The notes under the pieces are model-generated. The model was not told where the DNA came from. It saw nothing but the letters and a program-made list of their open reading frames with translations, and made no database searches. Shown piece by piece: positions 35,387 through 45,163 of a DNA stretch of 64,000 nucleotides. Position 1 is the first letter of the stretch. The number at the start of each line of letters is the position of its first letter. The stretch spans positions 248,001-312,000 of the forward strand of contig CAKUHU010000001.1 of assembly GCA_934659425.1 (NCBI GenBank), in the 5' to 3' direction. The stretch comes from an uncultured Oscillospiraceae bacterium. Lineage in GTDB: Bacteria; Bacillota; Clostridia; Oscillospirales; Oscillospiraceae. The position numbers and the translations under genes were made by a program.

Positions 35387-36730
35387 CTATCTGGTCAATT
35401 TCTTTGCCCAATGTCCGAAGTTGCATTTTAAAAATGCCGGGATACATTTGAAGATCTGGTCTGCGTTGAGGCAGCATACAACAGCGACAGGAGAGGCCTT
35501 TAGCCAGAACGCCATGAGAAAGGAGATGGGAATGACGATCCCCCATACGCTGATCCAATCCATCATCATCACATATTTTGTATCACCGCCGCCGCGAATA
35601 ATACCGAGATTTGTGGGCATTTGATAGGACATTCCCACGCAGGCCACCGAGAGGATCAGGAGGAAGGCGTTTGCCATCTCCAAGGTCTCCGGCTCCAGCT
35701 TATAGAAAGAGAGGATGGGAATGCGCAGGAAATACAATCCGGCGCCGGAGAGAATGCCGATCCCCACAAAGAGCACCTGCAGGGTGCGGGCCAAGGGCTG
35801 CAGCCTTTGCTCATTGCCGTCCCCGATGGCCCTTCCCACGAAAAAGGTTGCGGCGGAGGCGGAGCCGGTGCCTGTGGATTTCACCATCAAAAACAGGGTG
35901 GATGCCACGCTGTTGGCGGCAATGGCCCGGTCTGTCATGTGTCCGAGGATGGCGTTCTGCACAGCGCTGTTTAATCCCCACAGGCCGTTGACCCCCAACA
36001 AAGGCAGCGTGATGCGAAGATAATCCCGGCGCAGCACGGGGTCTGTATGGAGGAAATCCCGCAGGCGAAGGCGCAGGGTTTTCTCCCGGGCATAGAGATA
36101 AAAAATCAGGATCAGGAGCTCTGCAATCCGGGCACTTAAGGTCCCAATGGCCGCCCCCGCCACACCCATGCGGGGGGCGCCGAAATGCCCGTATATGAGG
36201 GTGTAGTTAATGCCGCAGTTGATGATCAATGTGCATACGGAGAGGCCCAGGGCAATGTGGACAACGCCGATGCTCCGCAGCACGGCAAGCAGAAATTGGG
36301 TGATGGCAAAAAAGAGGTAGGTAAAGCGGATGATTCTGACATATTCCACGCCCTGCTCTATGATGAGGGGATCCTCTAAAAACAGCCCTAAGATCTGCTG
36401 GGGAAACAGGCTCACCAAAAGGAACAGGAGGGCGGCTGCCATCAAAGCCGCGTGCATTCCGATGGAGGAGAGGGTCCGGATGGGCTTGAACTGGTTTTTG
36501 CCGTAGTACTGTGTGCCCAGGACAACGACCCCCTCGCCGATGGCAAGAAGTACCTGCTGGTAGATAAACTGCACCTGATTGGCCGCGGCGACGCCGGAAA
36601 GAGAGATTTCACTGTAGGCCCCCAGCATGATGTTATCGGCGAGATTTACGCCGAGGGTGACGATATTTTGCAGCACCAAAACACCCCACATGGAGAAAAA
36701 CTGCTTGTAAAATGCCCGATTTCTTATCAT
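35387..36730 (-). CDS. MATE-family efflux transporter
   Basis: Cation-coupled multidrug or metabolite exporter of 447 residues and twelve helices. N-terminal features include LVLQNIVTLGVNLADNIMLG and the loop TQYYGKNQF. The second half starts near LRRDYLRITLPLLGVNGLWG and ends with SYQMPTNLGIIRGGGDTKYV. The ATG at 36730 is chosen with AGAGG just upstream; an earlier in-frame ATG at 36781 is possible. The substrate is unknown. It is a single-gene unit. Confidence 0.88.
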   Translation of the reverse strand: MIRNRAFYKQFFSMWGVLVLQNIVTLGVNLADNIMLGAYSEISLSGVAAANQVQFIYQQVLLAIGEGVVVLGTQYYGKNQFKPIRTLSSIGMHAALMAAALLFLLVSLFPQQILGLFLEDPLIIEQGVEYVRIIRFTYLFFAITQFLLAVLRSIGVVHIALGLSVCTLIINCGINYTLIYGHFGAPRMGVAGAAIGTLSARIAELLILIFYLYAREKTLRLRLRDFLHTDPVLRRDYLRITLPLLGVNGLWGLNSAVQNAILGHMTDRAIAANSVASTLFLMVKSTGTGSASAATFFVGRAIGDGNEQRLQPLARTLQVLFVGIGILSGAGLYFLRIPILSFYKLEPETLEMANAFLLILSVACVGMSYQMPTNLGIIRGGGDTKYVMMMDWISVWGIVIPISFLMAFWLKASPVAVVCCLNADQIFKCIPAFLKCNFGHWAKKLTR

Positions 36731-36859
36731 CGACCTCTGCCTTTCTTTTTTGCGCAGCGCATGGCCCGCATCTGAAATCATGAGAGCTGTGGTTTGGACA
36801 TATGGCAGTATATCTCGAAAAACGGAAAGTCACAAGGATTTTTAAAAATAATGGATGCT

Positions 36860-37112
36860 CCGGCGAATGCGGAACGATGTGAATGGCCGAAAGGCGGGGA
36901 ATCAGGCCGCCGTCAAACTGGGCCGGGGATATTCCGTGGTGTTGGGAAGTGAGAAGTTCTATCCGAGAACAGGGTATCTGCCGGCAGGTGAGTTTGGGAT
37001 CGAGCTGCCTTTTCCTGTGACCAAGGGAAATTCCATAGTCTGCAGGTGCAGGGAGGGTGTGCCTGAGGTCTGCGGGATCATGGAATATGCGGAGGAATTT
37101 GGTGTGGGATAA
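36860..37112 (+). pseudogene. C-terminal remnant of a GNAT acetyltransferase
   Basis: The plus-strand frame encodes SVVLGSEKFYPRTGYLPAGE followed by FGIELPFPV and GIMEYAEEFG. This resembles the C-terminal part of GNAT N-acetyltransferases (VLGDPxYYxRFGFxPA pattern). The acetyl-CoA-binding half is missing and no ribosome site precedes the fragment. Confidence 0.5.
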
Positions 37113-37153
37113 GGGATTGATTGAAAGGGGATCAATGGCGCTGAAACGGGAAA

Positions 37154-37181
37154 ACGCCCTCAGCAAAGATGCTGAGGGCGT
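37154..37181 (-). terminator. terminator of the SpoVB-like flippase gene
   Basis: ACGCCCTCAGCA and TGCTGAGGGCGT form a 12-bp stem. TTTT follows on the reverse strand. Confidence 0.75.
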
Positions 37182-37185
37182 GACT

Positions 37186-38715
37186 TTATTTGGAAGAGGG
37201 GGACATGGAGGCGGGAGGGAACACCCCTTGGGCATTCATGGCGCATAGGTAGAGCACCCCGCCGAAGAAAAAGCATACCAAGCATCCCGCCAGCTCTCCC
37301 AGACCGGCTCGGATCAGGATGGGGAAGAGCAGGTTGGTACAAAGTCCAGCCAGCAGGGCCGCCAATCCTGGGGCCACCATCCACGGGAATATTTTCAGCC
37401 GCAGACCGATGGTATTGTGGAGGGTGTGCCAGTTGAGGATCACTCCCAGCACGGTGCTGATGAGCAGTGCCTCCACGTATCCCCGAAGTCCCACCCCGGG
37501 CAGGGCCATTCTCCACCAAGTGAGGGAAAGCTGGACCGCTCCGCAGATAAGTCCGTTGCGGGCGGTGGCTGCCTGTTTACCCAGGCCGTTGAGACAGATG
37601 GCCAGCACCGATTCATAGCAGCTGAGCGCCACGGCAAAGGCCAGAGGGACCGCATAGTCTCCCACGGCGGGCTCCCGAAAGAGAAGGAGGCCCAGAGTGG
37701 GCCCCAGGACAGACAGCAGGGCGGAGGCGGGAAGAATGAGCCAGGCGGTGGCGCTGAGTGCCTTGGAGACCTGGCGGCGGGACAGCTCTGTCCGGCCCAG
37801 GGCGGTGGACTGGGACAGCTTGGGCATCAGCACCAGGCCCATGGCAGAGATGAAAGCGGTGGGGAAGGTCAACAGGGGCATGGTCATGCCGCACATGACG
37901 CCGAAGGTACTCATGGCTGTGGAGACATCTGCCCCCGCCCGAACCAGCCGTTGGGGGATCAATACGGCGTTGGCCGCTCCCATCAGGTTGCCCAGCAGGG
38001 CGGTCCATCCAATGGGCAGGGCGATATGGAGGACCTTTTTGGAGAGCAGCCTATGTTCTACCGCCTTCCCTTCGGGTTCCCGCCCAATGGACCGGCGATA
38101 GAGCAGGATGAGGGTAAGGGAGGAAAAGGCCTCGCAGCAGATCATTCCGCAGACAATAAGGCCCACAGTCCGCTCTGGATTTTGAGGGAGAAAATACCAC
38201 AGAAGACTCAGCACCGCCCCGCTTCGGATGAGCTGTTCGCAGATCTCAGTGACGGCGGGCGGGCGGACATTGCCGGCGCCGTAAAAAAAGTGCTTGTGAA
38301 TGTTTTCCAGACCTGACAGAAAAACGCAGGGGAGCAGGAGCAGAAGTCCAAGCTGGGAACGGGCATCCCCCAAAAGATAGACGGAGATGGCATCGGAAAA
38401 GGGCGCTGCGATGAGAGCCACAATGGTAAAGGCACCCAAAAATCCCATGACACAGGCGCGCACCGTCTGAACGGCCCCCCTGATATTGCCGGTGGCCTGA
38501 TATCTGGCGGAGAGGTTGGAGCAGGCCGCGGTAAAGCCTACAGCGGTCAGGGACATGATAACAGAAAAGGCGGGCAGGACCAGCTGATAGAGCCCCATCA
38601 CCTCCGACCCCACCATTCGGGAGAGAAAGACCCGGTAAACGAATCCCACGATCTGGGAAAAGAGGCTCACGGCAGTGAGGAGAAGCGTGCTTTGCAGTGA
38701 AGACATTTGTTTCAA
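37186..38715 (-). CDS. spoVB: SpoVB/MurJ-like lipid-linked polysaccharide flippase
   Basis: MOP-superfamily flippase of about 509 residues and 14 helices, related to stage V sporulation protein B, which supports spore cortex peptidoglycan synthesis. Signatures are SLFSQIVGFVYRVFLSRMVG near the N-terminus, GLYQLVLPAF, GLENIHKHFFYGAGN and ALLGNLMGAANAVLIPQRL. The start is placed at a TTG (38715) because GGAGG lies 7 bases upstream; the next ATG (38706) is farther than usual from the site. Vegetative homologues exist, so the sporulation role is likely but unproven. Confidence 0.85.
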   Translation of the reverse strand: MKQMSSLQSTLLLTAVSLFSQIVGFVYRVFLSRMVGSEVMGLYQLVLPAFSVIMSLTAVGFTAACSNLSARYQATGNIRGAVQTVRACVMGFLGAFTIVALIAAPFSDAISVYLLGDARSQLGLLLLLPCVFLSGLENIHKHFFYGAGNVRPPAVTEICEQLIRSGAVLSLLWYFLPQNPERTVGLIVCGMICCEAFSSLTLILLYRRSIGREPEGKAVEHRLLSKKVLHIALPIGWTALLGNLMGAANAVLIPQRLVRAGADVSTAMSTFGVMCGMTMPLLTFPTAFISAMGLVLMPKLSQSTALGRTELSRRQVSKALSATAWLILPASALLSVLGPTLGLLLFREPAVGDYAVPLAFAVALSCYESVLAICLNGLGKQAATARNGLICGAVQLSLTWWRMALPGVGLRGYVEALLISTVLGVILNWHTLHNTIGLRLKIFPWMVAPGLAALLAGLCTNLLFPILIRAGLGELAGCLVCFFFGGVLYLCAMNAQGVFPPASMSPSSK

Positions 38716-38785
38716 AAAAAGGCCTCCTCTCATACGTTCCAACTTATTCGATGGACAAGTCCGACATGCAAAGGAGAAAGCCATT

Positions 38786-38814
38786 TTGACAAATGTCTCC
38801 AAAGTGTGTAAAAT
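38786..38814 (+). promoter_or_regulatory. promoter of the DUF554 gene
   Basis: TTGACA (38786-38791), 17-base spacer, TAAAAT (38809-38814), 48 bases before the start codon. Confidence 0.8.
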
Positions 38815-38861
38815 AAGGGGCAATTGAGCCAGTTTTTTCGCAGTAGCAAAGGAGTGGTTCC

Positions 38862-39572
38862 ATGCTGGCGGTATTCATCAATGTTATCCTGGTCTTGGCG
38901 GGCAGTTCACTGGGGTTGCTGCTGAAAAGCGGCTTTTCTCAACGGACCGGCCAGGCGGTGATGAAGTGCCTGGGCCTGTGCGTTGCGGGCATTGGAATGT
39001 CCAGCCTGCTGGCCACCGCGGACACCCTTTGTGTCATCATCTGCATGGTCATCGGTACTCTTTTGGGGGAGTGGATCGACATCGAGAAGCGAATGGCCGG
39101 CGTGGGGGAGGCACTGCAGAAAAAACTGATCCGAAATGACGGCAGCAGCCGCTTTGTGGAGGGCTTTGTCACCGCCACCATTATCTATTGTGTGGGGGCA
39201 ATGGCCATCAACGGCTCCATTCAGGCGGGGATGAACCAGGACTATGCCATTTTGGTCTCAAAAGGCGTTATAGACGGTGTGAGCGCCATCACATTTGCCG
39301 CCGCCATGGGGATCGGTGTGGCCTTTTCCGCCATTCCCATTTTAGTATATGAGGGGGGCCTGACGCTGCTGGCAGGCGTGGTATGCCCCTATTTGGGGGA
39401 GGACGTGATCGTGGAGATGGGCGCCGTGGGCGGGGCCATCATTGTGGGCATTGCCCTTAATATGCTGGAGCTGCCCAAGGAAAAGCTCCGGGTGGGCAAT
39501 ATGCTTCCAGCGATTTTTCTGCCCATTCTCTACCTCCCGCTGGCCAGCTGGCTGGGGAGGTTTTGGGGATAA
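38862..39572 (+). CDS. DUF554-family membrane protein
   Basis: The 236-residue membrane protein of the DUF554/YdfK family has unknown function. It has about seven hydrophobic segments with the recurring family motifs NVILVLAGSSLGLLL, GTLLGEWIDIEKRM, FVEGFVTATIIYCVGAMAI and GVIDGVSAITFAAAMGIGVA. AAAGGAG precedes the ATG. It is a single-gene unit with its own promoter and hairpin. Confidence 0.9.
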   Translation: MLAVFINVILVLAGSSLGLLLKSGFSQRTGQAVMKCLGLCVAGIGMSSLLATADTLCVIICMVIGTLLGEWIDIEKRMAGVGEALQKKLIRNDGSSRFVEGFVTATIIYCVGAMAINGSIQAGMNQDYAILVSKGVIDGVSAITFAAAMGIGVAFSAIPILVYEGGLTLLAGVVCPYLGEDVIVEMGAVGGAIIVGIALNMLELPKEKLRVGNMLPAIFLPILYLPLASWLGRFWG

Positions 39573-39606
39573 GCGGCCAGGGCAGGGCACCGTTTTGGAT
39601 AAGAAT

Positions 39607-39652
39607 GGAAATTCCTTTCTTTTTTCGTGGAGGAGAAGGGAATTTTTTTTTC
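39607..39652 (+). terminator. terminator of the DUF554 gene
   Basis: AATTCCTTTCTT pairs with GAGAAGGGAATT with one wobble. Eight T residues follow. Confidence 0.7.
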
Positions 39653-39671
39653 TCTTTCCAGTGAATTTGAC

Positions 39672-39700
39672 TTGCGTATGGCAGAAAAAAACGCTATACT
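39672..39700 (+). promoter_or_regulatory. probable promoter of the hbd-bcd-etfBA operon
   Basis: TTGCGT (39672-39677), 17-base spacer, TATACT (39695-39700). The leader of about 130 bases can fold TGCCCGA (39731-39737) with TCGGGCA (39762-39768) and GTCTGC with GCAGAC (39773-39778). Confidence 0.6.
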
Positions 39701-39836
39701 ATTATGCGTATGAGCGGCCTGTCTAAGGTCTGCCCGAGAAGATGCCGAGATATGGCCACAGTCGGGCACTCAGCAGACGGTCGCATTTTTCGAAAGACAT
39801 ATTGTTAAAAAAATCACAAATAGGAGGGTACATAAC

Positions 39837-40691
39837 ATGAGCATCAACAAGGTAGTTGTCATCGGCGGCGGCACCATGGGTCTGGATATCGCCCAGGTAT
39901 TTGCCAAGAGCGGTCGGACTGTGGTAGTCCGGGACATCAATGATGACATCATCAAGGCTTCCGAGGCACGGCTGAACAAGGGACTGGATAAGCTGGTGGC
40001 CAAGGGAAAGATGGATGAAGCGGGCAAGGCTGCCATCACCGGCAAGATTAGCTTCACCACCGACCTCAACCAGGCCGCGGACGCTGACCTGGTGGTAGAG
40101 GCCGCCATCGAAAACCTGGACATTAAGAAGAGCGTGTTTGCCGAGTTGGACAACATCTGCAAGCCTGAGTGCATCCTGGCCTCTAATACCTCTTCCATCT
40201 CCATCACCGCCATTGCCGCCGCAACCAAGCGGGCCGACAAGTTTATCGGCATGCACTTCTTTAACCCCGCCACCGTCATGAAGCTGGTGGAGGTCATTCG
40301 GGGCGCCCACACCTCTGATGAGACCTGCCAGATCATCACCGAGCTGTCTTCCGAGATCGGCAAGGAGCCTGTGGAGGTCAATGAGGCCCCTGGCTTTGTG
40401 GTCAACAAGATCCTGATCCCCATGATCAACGAGGGTATCGACCTGGTTTACACCGGCGTGGCCACCGTGGAGGGCGTGGACACTGCAATGAAGCTGGGAG
40501 CCAACCATCCCATGGGCCCCTTGGCTCTGGGCGATCTGGTGGGCCTGGACGTGTGCCTGGCCATCATGGATACTCTCTACAATGAGACCCACGATCCCAA
40601 GTACCGTGCCTCCCTGCTGCTGCGGAAGATGGTCCGCGCCGGCAAGCTGGGCCGGAAGACTGGTGTCGGTTTCTACGACTATTCCAAATAA
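39837..40691 (+). CDS. hbd: 3-hydroxybutyryl-CoA dehydrogenase
   Basis: Interconverts acetoacetyl-CoA and 3-hydroxybutyryl-CoA with NAD(P)H. The 284-residue protein has the Rossmann motif [27 protein letters not shown], the catalytic His in [16 protein letters not shown] and the C-terminal-domain motifs [11 protein letters not shown] and [20 protein letters not shown] precedes the ATG. It is the first gene of the operon with acyl-CoA dehydrogenase and electron-transferring flavoprotein. Confidence 0.96.
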   Translation: MSINKVVVIGGGTMGLDIAQVFAKSGRTVVVRDINDDIIKASEARLNKGLDKLVAKGKMDEAGKAAITGKISFTTDLNQAADADLVVEAAIENLDIKKSVFAELDNICKPECILASNTSSISITAIAAATKRADKFIGMHFFNPATVMKLVEVIRGAHTSDETCQIITELSSEIGKEPVEVNEAPGFVVNKILIPMINEGIDLVYTGVATVEGVDTAMKLGANHPMGPLALGDLVGLDVCLAIMDTLYNETHDPKYRASLLLRKMVRAGKLGRKTGVGFYDYSK

Positions 40692-40786
40692 GGACCGGCA
40701 GCAGACGGCAAGTCCCGGTATGAAAAAGCGGGGAGAGAGTTCCCTGCGTTCTCGTTACATATAAGTAGTAGGAGGAAGGTATCAAT

Positions 40787-41944
<1,158 letters not shown>

Positions 41945-41966
41945 GGAACGGGAGGGAATCGAAGAT

Positions 41967-42767
41967 ATGAAGTGCATTGTTTGTGTCAAACAGGTGCCGG
42001 ATACGTCCGGCGTTGTTGCCGTGAAGGAAGACGGCACCATGGACCGTGCGGCCATGGATACCATCACCAACCACGATGACCTGGCCGCTGTAGAGGCCGC
42101 TCTTCAGCTGAAGGACGCCACCGGCTGTGAAGTAGTGGTCGTCTCCATGGGCCCCGCCCCCGCTGCGGGGATGCTGCGGGAACTGCTGGCCATGGGCGCT
42201 GACCGCGCCGTGCTGATCTCCGCCCGGGAGTTCGGCGGCAGCGATACCTACGCCACCTCTCAGATCATTGCCGCCGCCATCCACAAGATCGGCGTGGAGA
42301 AGGATGACATCGTTTTCTGCGGCCGCCAGGCTATCGACGGCGATACCGCTCAGGTAGGCCCCCAGATCGCCGAAAAGCTGAACCTGCCCCAGGTGACCTA
42401 CGCCGGGGATATCAAGGTAGAGAATGGTGAAGTGTTCGTCAAGCGGATGCTGGAGGACGGCTACATGACCCTGAAGGTGCAGACTCCCTGCCTGGTCACT
42501 TGCCTGAAGGAGCTCAACAATCCCCGCTACATGTCCGTGGGCGGCATCATGGAGTGCTACTCCAAGCCTCTGGATATCTTTGACTATGAAGCCTTGAAGG
42601 ACGAGCCTCTCATCGATTCCGACACCATCGGACTCAAGGGCTCTCCCACCAACGTCTACAAGTCTTTCTCTCCCCCGGTGAAGGGCGCTGGTATGATGCT
42701 GGAGGGCGCCGATAAGGGTACTGTCGATCAGCTCATCGGTATCCTGGACGGCAAGCACTTGATCTGA
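41967..42767 (+). CDS. etfB: electron transfer flavoprotein beta subunit
   Basis: With EtfA it passes electrons from NADH to butyryl-CoA dehydrogenase and ferredoxin. The 266-residue protein starts MKCIVCVKQVPDTSG, has DEFAL-like TITNHDDLAAVEAAL, the AMP/FAD-binding region FCGRQAIDGDTAQVGPQIAE and ends normally. It lies 22 bases after bcd. Confidence 0.95.
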   Translation: MKCIVCVKQVPDTSGVVAVKEDGTMDRAAMDTITNHDDLAAVEAALQLKDATGCEVVVVSMGPAPAAGMLRELLAMGADRAVLISAREFGGSDTYATSQIIAAAIHKIGVEKDDIVFCGRQAIDGDTAQVGPQIAEKLNLPQVTYAGDIKVENGEVFVKRMLEDGYMTLKVQTPCLVTCLKELNNPRYMSVGGIMECYSKPLDIFDYEALKDEPLIDSDTIGLKGSPTNVYKSFSPPVKGAGMMLEGADKGTVDQLIGILDGKHLI

Positions 42768-42786
42768 TTGAGAGGAGATGGAAATA

Positions 42787-43893
42787 ATGGCTGAATTTAA
42801 TAGCAAAGACACCGGCGCCTTCAAGGGCGTATGGGTATTCTGTGAGCAGCGCGAAGGCGCTATCATGTCTATCAGCTACCAGCTCTTGAGCGAGGGCCGG
42901 AAGCTGGCCAATGACCTGGGTGTGGAGTTGTGCGGCGTAGTGCTGGGCTCCGACATCAAGGAGGAGAACCTGAAGTCCCTGGGCGGCTATGGTGCGGATA
43001 AGGTCTATTACTGCGACCACGAGCTGCTGAAGGACTACACCACCGACGGCTACACCAAGGTCATCTGCGACCTGGTGGAGGAGAAGAAGCCTGAAATCTT
43101 CCTGATCGGCGCCACCAACATCGGCCGTGACCTGGGCCCCCGCTGCGCGGCCCGGCTGCACACCGGCTTGACCGCCGACTGCACCCACTTGGATGTGGAC
43201 GTGGAGAAGTACAAGAACTTCCTGAAAACCACCTCCACCATCGACGTGGACAACACCGCTTTTGAGGAGAACACCAACCTGAAGATGACCCGTCCCGCTT
43301 TCGGCGGTCACCTGATGGCCACCATCATCTGCCCCCGGTTCCGTCCCCAGATGTCCACGGTCCGTCCCGGCGTGATGCAGACCCAGGCCTTTGATGAGGC
43401 CGGGGCCGCCAAGACTGTGGTGGAGAAGTTCCCTGTGGTCCTTTCCAAAGAGGATATCCATGTGGAGATCCTGGAGATCAAGAAGGCCGCGAAGGAATTG
43501 GTCGACTTGATCGGAGCGGACGTAGTGGTGTCTGTGGGCCGCGGGATCAGCAAGGACCCTGAGAAGGGCATTGCCATGGCGCAGGACTTGGCCGACGCTC
43601 TGGGCGGCGTGGTCGGCGCCTCCCGTGCCTGTGTGGATGCTGGCTGGATCGAGGCCGACCATCAGGTGGGCCAGACCGGCAAGACGGTCCATCCCCGCAT
43701 TTATGTGGCCCTGGGTATTTCCGGCGCCATTCAGCATCGGGCGGGCATGCAGGATTCCGAGTGCATCATCGCGGTGAACAAGAACGCCGACGCCCCCATT
43801 TTTGAGGTGGCCAGCTACGGCATCGTGGGCGATTTGTTCAAAGTGACCCCCATGCTCACTGAGGCAATCAAGGCGCTGAAGGCCAGCAAATAA
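42787..43893 (+). CDS. etfA: electron transfer flavoprotein alpha subunit
   Basis: Holds the FAD that hands electrons to the dehydrogenase. The 368-residue protein has an N-terminal domain (WVFCEQREGAIMSIS) and the C-terminal FAD-binding domain with VSVGRGISKDPEKG, VGASRACVDAGWIEADHQVG, QTGKTVHPRIYVALGISGAI and IIAVNKNADAPIF. There is no N-terminal ferredoxin domain. The ATG at 42787 is preferred to 42778 because GAGGAG lies 9 bases upstream of it. Confidence 0.95.
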   Translation: MAEFNSKDTGAFKGVWVFCEQREGAIMSISYQLLSEGRKLANDLGVELCGVVLGSDIKEENLKSLGGYGADKVYYCDHELLKDYTTDGYTKVICDLVEEKKPEIFLIGATNIGRDLGPRCAARLHTGLTADCTHLDVDVEKYKNFLKTTSTIDVDNTAFEENTNLKMTRPAFGGHLMATIICPRFRPQMSTVRPGVMQTQAFDEAGAAKTVVEKFPVVLSKEDIHVEILEIKKAAKELVDLIGADVVVSVGRGISKDPEKGIAMAQDLADALGGVVGASRACVDAGWIEADHQVGQTGKTVHPRIYVALGISGAIQHRAGMQDSECIIAVNKNADAPIFEVASYGIVGDLFKVTPMLTEAIKALKASK

Positions 43894-43914
43894 TTGGCAT
43901 AACGGAAAGAGAAA

Positions 43915-43950
43915 AAAGACCGGACCGTGGATTTTCACGGTCCGGTCTTT
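43915..43950 (+). terminator. terminator of the hbd-bcd-etfBA operon
   Basis: AAAGACCGGACCGTG and CACGGTCCGGTCTTT form a perfect 15-bp stem with a short loop. Confidence 0.85.
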
Positions 43951-44025
43951 GGCTGTCAAGAAAAAATATAAAAGGGACATAATATATTGAAGGTGGGAAC
44001 CAGAAAATATGGGTGGGTGATATAA

Positions 44026-45000
44026 ATGTGTACCGCAGTAAGCTACCGGACAAGAGACCACTATTTTGGGCGCAATTTAGACTTAGATTGTGTTTATGGG
44101 GAAACGGTGTCCATCACGCCCCGGAACTATCCTTTTCGCTTTCGAAGACTTCCGGAGCAGAAGAGCCACTATGCGATGATCGGAGTTGCCCATATGGAGG
44201 AAGGTTGTCCGCTCTATTACGACGCGGTTAATGAGAAGGGACTGGGCATTGCCGGACTGAATTTTCCCGGCTGGGCCACCTATTATCCAGAGACCGTTGG
44301 AAAGGATAATGTGGCACCCTTTGAATTGATTTGGTGGCTGCTGGGTCAATGCGACGGGGTATCCGCGGCACGGAAAATGCTGAAGCAGCTTAACCTTTTT
44401 CGAGAGGACTTCCGGGCGGATATACCACTGTCTCCTCTGCATTGGATGCTCTCCGATAAGACCGGATCCATCGTAATAGAGCCGCTGCCCGAGGGAATGC
44501 GGGTTTATGAGGACCCGGCAGAGGTGCTCACGAATAGTCCGCCCTTTGCTTTTCAGCAGCTTAACCTATGCACATTTATGGGGATAAGCGCAGAGGAGAT
44601 AGAAAACCGCATAGCTCCCTCTTTGGAACTGAAGCCGTACAGCCGTGGGATGGGAAGCTTGGGACTTCCCGGTGACTTGTCATCTGTCTCCCGATTCGTG
44701 CGCTCTGCTTTTACGCGGCTCAACTCCATCTCGGGAGAAGGAGAAGAAGAGAGCGTCAGCCAGATGTTCCATATCTTGGATTCCGTGGCGCAGACCAGAG
44801 GGTGCGCCCGGCTGGGAGATGACCGCTATGAGGTCACAGTCTATAGCTCCTGCTGTAATACGAACCGGGGGATTTACTATTATACCACCTATGAAAACAG
44901 ACAGATCACGGCGGTGGATCTCCACCGGGAAGAACTGAACGGGCGGGAAGTGGTGTCCTATCCGCTGCTCCAAGGGCAGCAGATCCGAAAACAGAATTAA
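44026..45000 (+). CDS. bsh: bile salt hydrolase (choloylglycine hydrolase family)
   Basis: Ntn-hydrolase that cleaves the amide of conjugated bile acids. The 324-residue protein begins Met-Cys-Thr, so Cys2 becomes the N-terminal nucleophile. The other expected residues are Arg16 and Asp19 (GRNLDLD), Asn79 (GLNFPGWA), Asn170 (LTNSPPF) and Arg223 (SSVSRFVR). Asn79 is the bile-salt-hydrolase type, where penicillin V acylases usually have Tyr. There is no signal peptide, so it acts in the cytoplasm. A GGTGAT site precedes the ATG. It is followed by a terminator and an NSS-family symporter. Confidence 0.92.
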   Translation: MCTAVSYRTRDHYFGRNLDLDCVYGETVSITPRNYPFRFRRLPEQKSHYAMIGVAHMEEGCPLYYDAVNEKGLGIAGLNFPGWATYYPETVGKDNVAPFELIWWLLGQCDGVSAARKMLKQLNLFREDFRADIPLSPLHWMLSDKTGSIVIEPLPEGMRVYEDPAEVLTNSPPFAFQQLNLCTFMGISAEEIENRIAPSLELKPYSRGMGSLGLPGDLSSVSRFVRSAFTRLNSISGEGEEESVSQMFHILDSVAQTRGCARLGDDRYEVTVYSSCCNTNRGIYYYTTYENRQITAVDLHREELNGREVVSYPLLQGQQIRKQN

Positions 45001-45013
45001 ATGATACACTGTG

Positions 45014-45052
45014 CCCCGCAGAAGCCCTGGGCCCCTGCGGGGTGTTTTTTTG
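45014..45052 (+). terminator. terminator of the bile salt hydrolase gene
   Basis: CCCCGCAG (45014-45021) pairs with CTGCGGGG (45035-45042). TGTTTTTTT follows. Confidence 0.85.
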
Positions 45053-45100
45053 TCCTGATCTGGATCGCTTGCGCGGAAGAGAATTATCATTTGAATTATT

Positions 45101-45129
45101 TTGACAAATACAGCCAAGTCCTGTATCAT
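45101..45129 (+). promoter_or_regulatory. promoter of the NSS-family transporter
   Basis: TTGACA (45101-45106), 17-base spacer, TATCAT (45124-45129). It lies inside the longest open frame and so excludes the far-upstream start. Confidence 0.8.
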
Positions 45130-45163
45130 ATTCTCTGCATATAGATTTCGAGGAGGGAGTTTT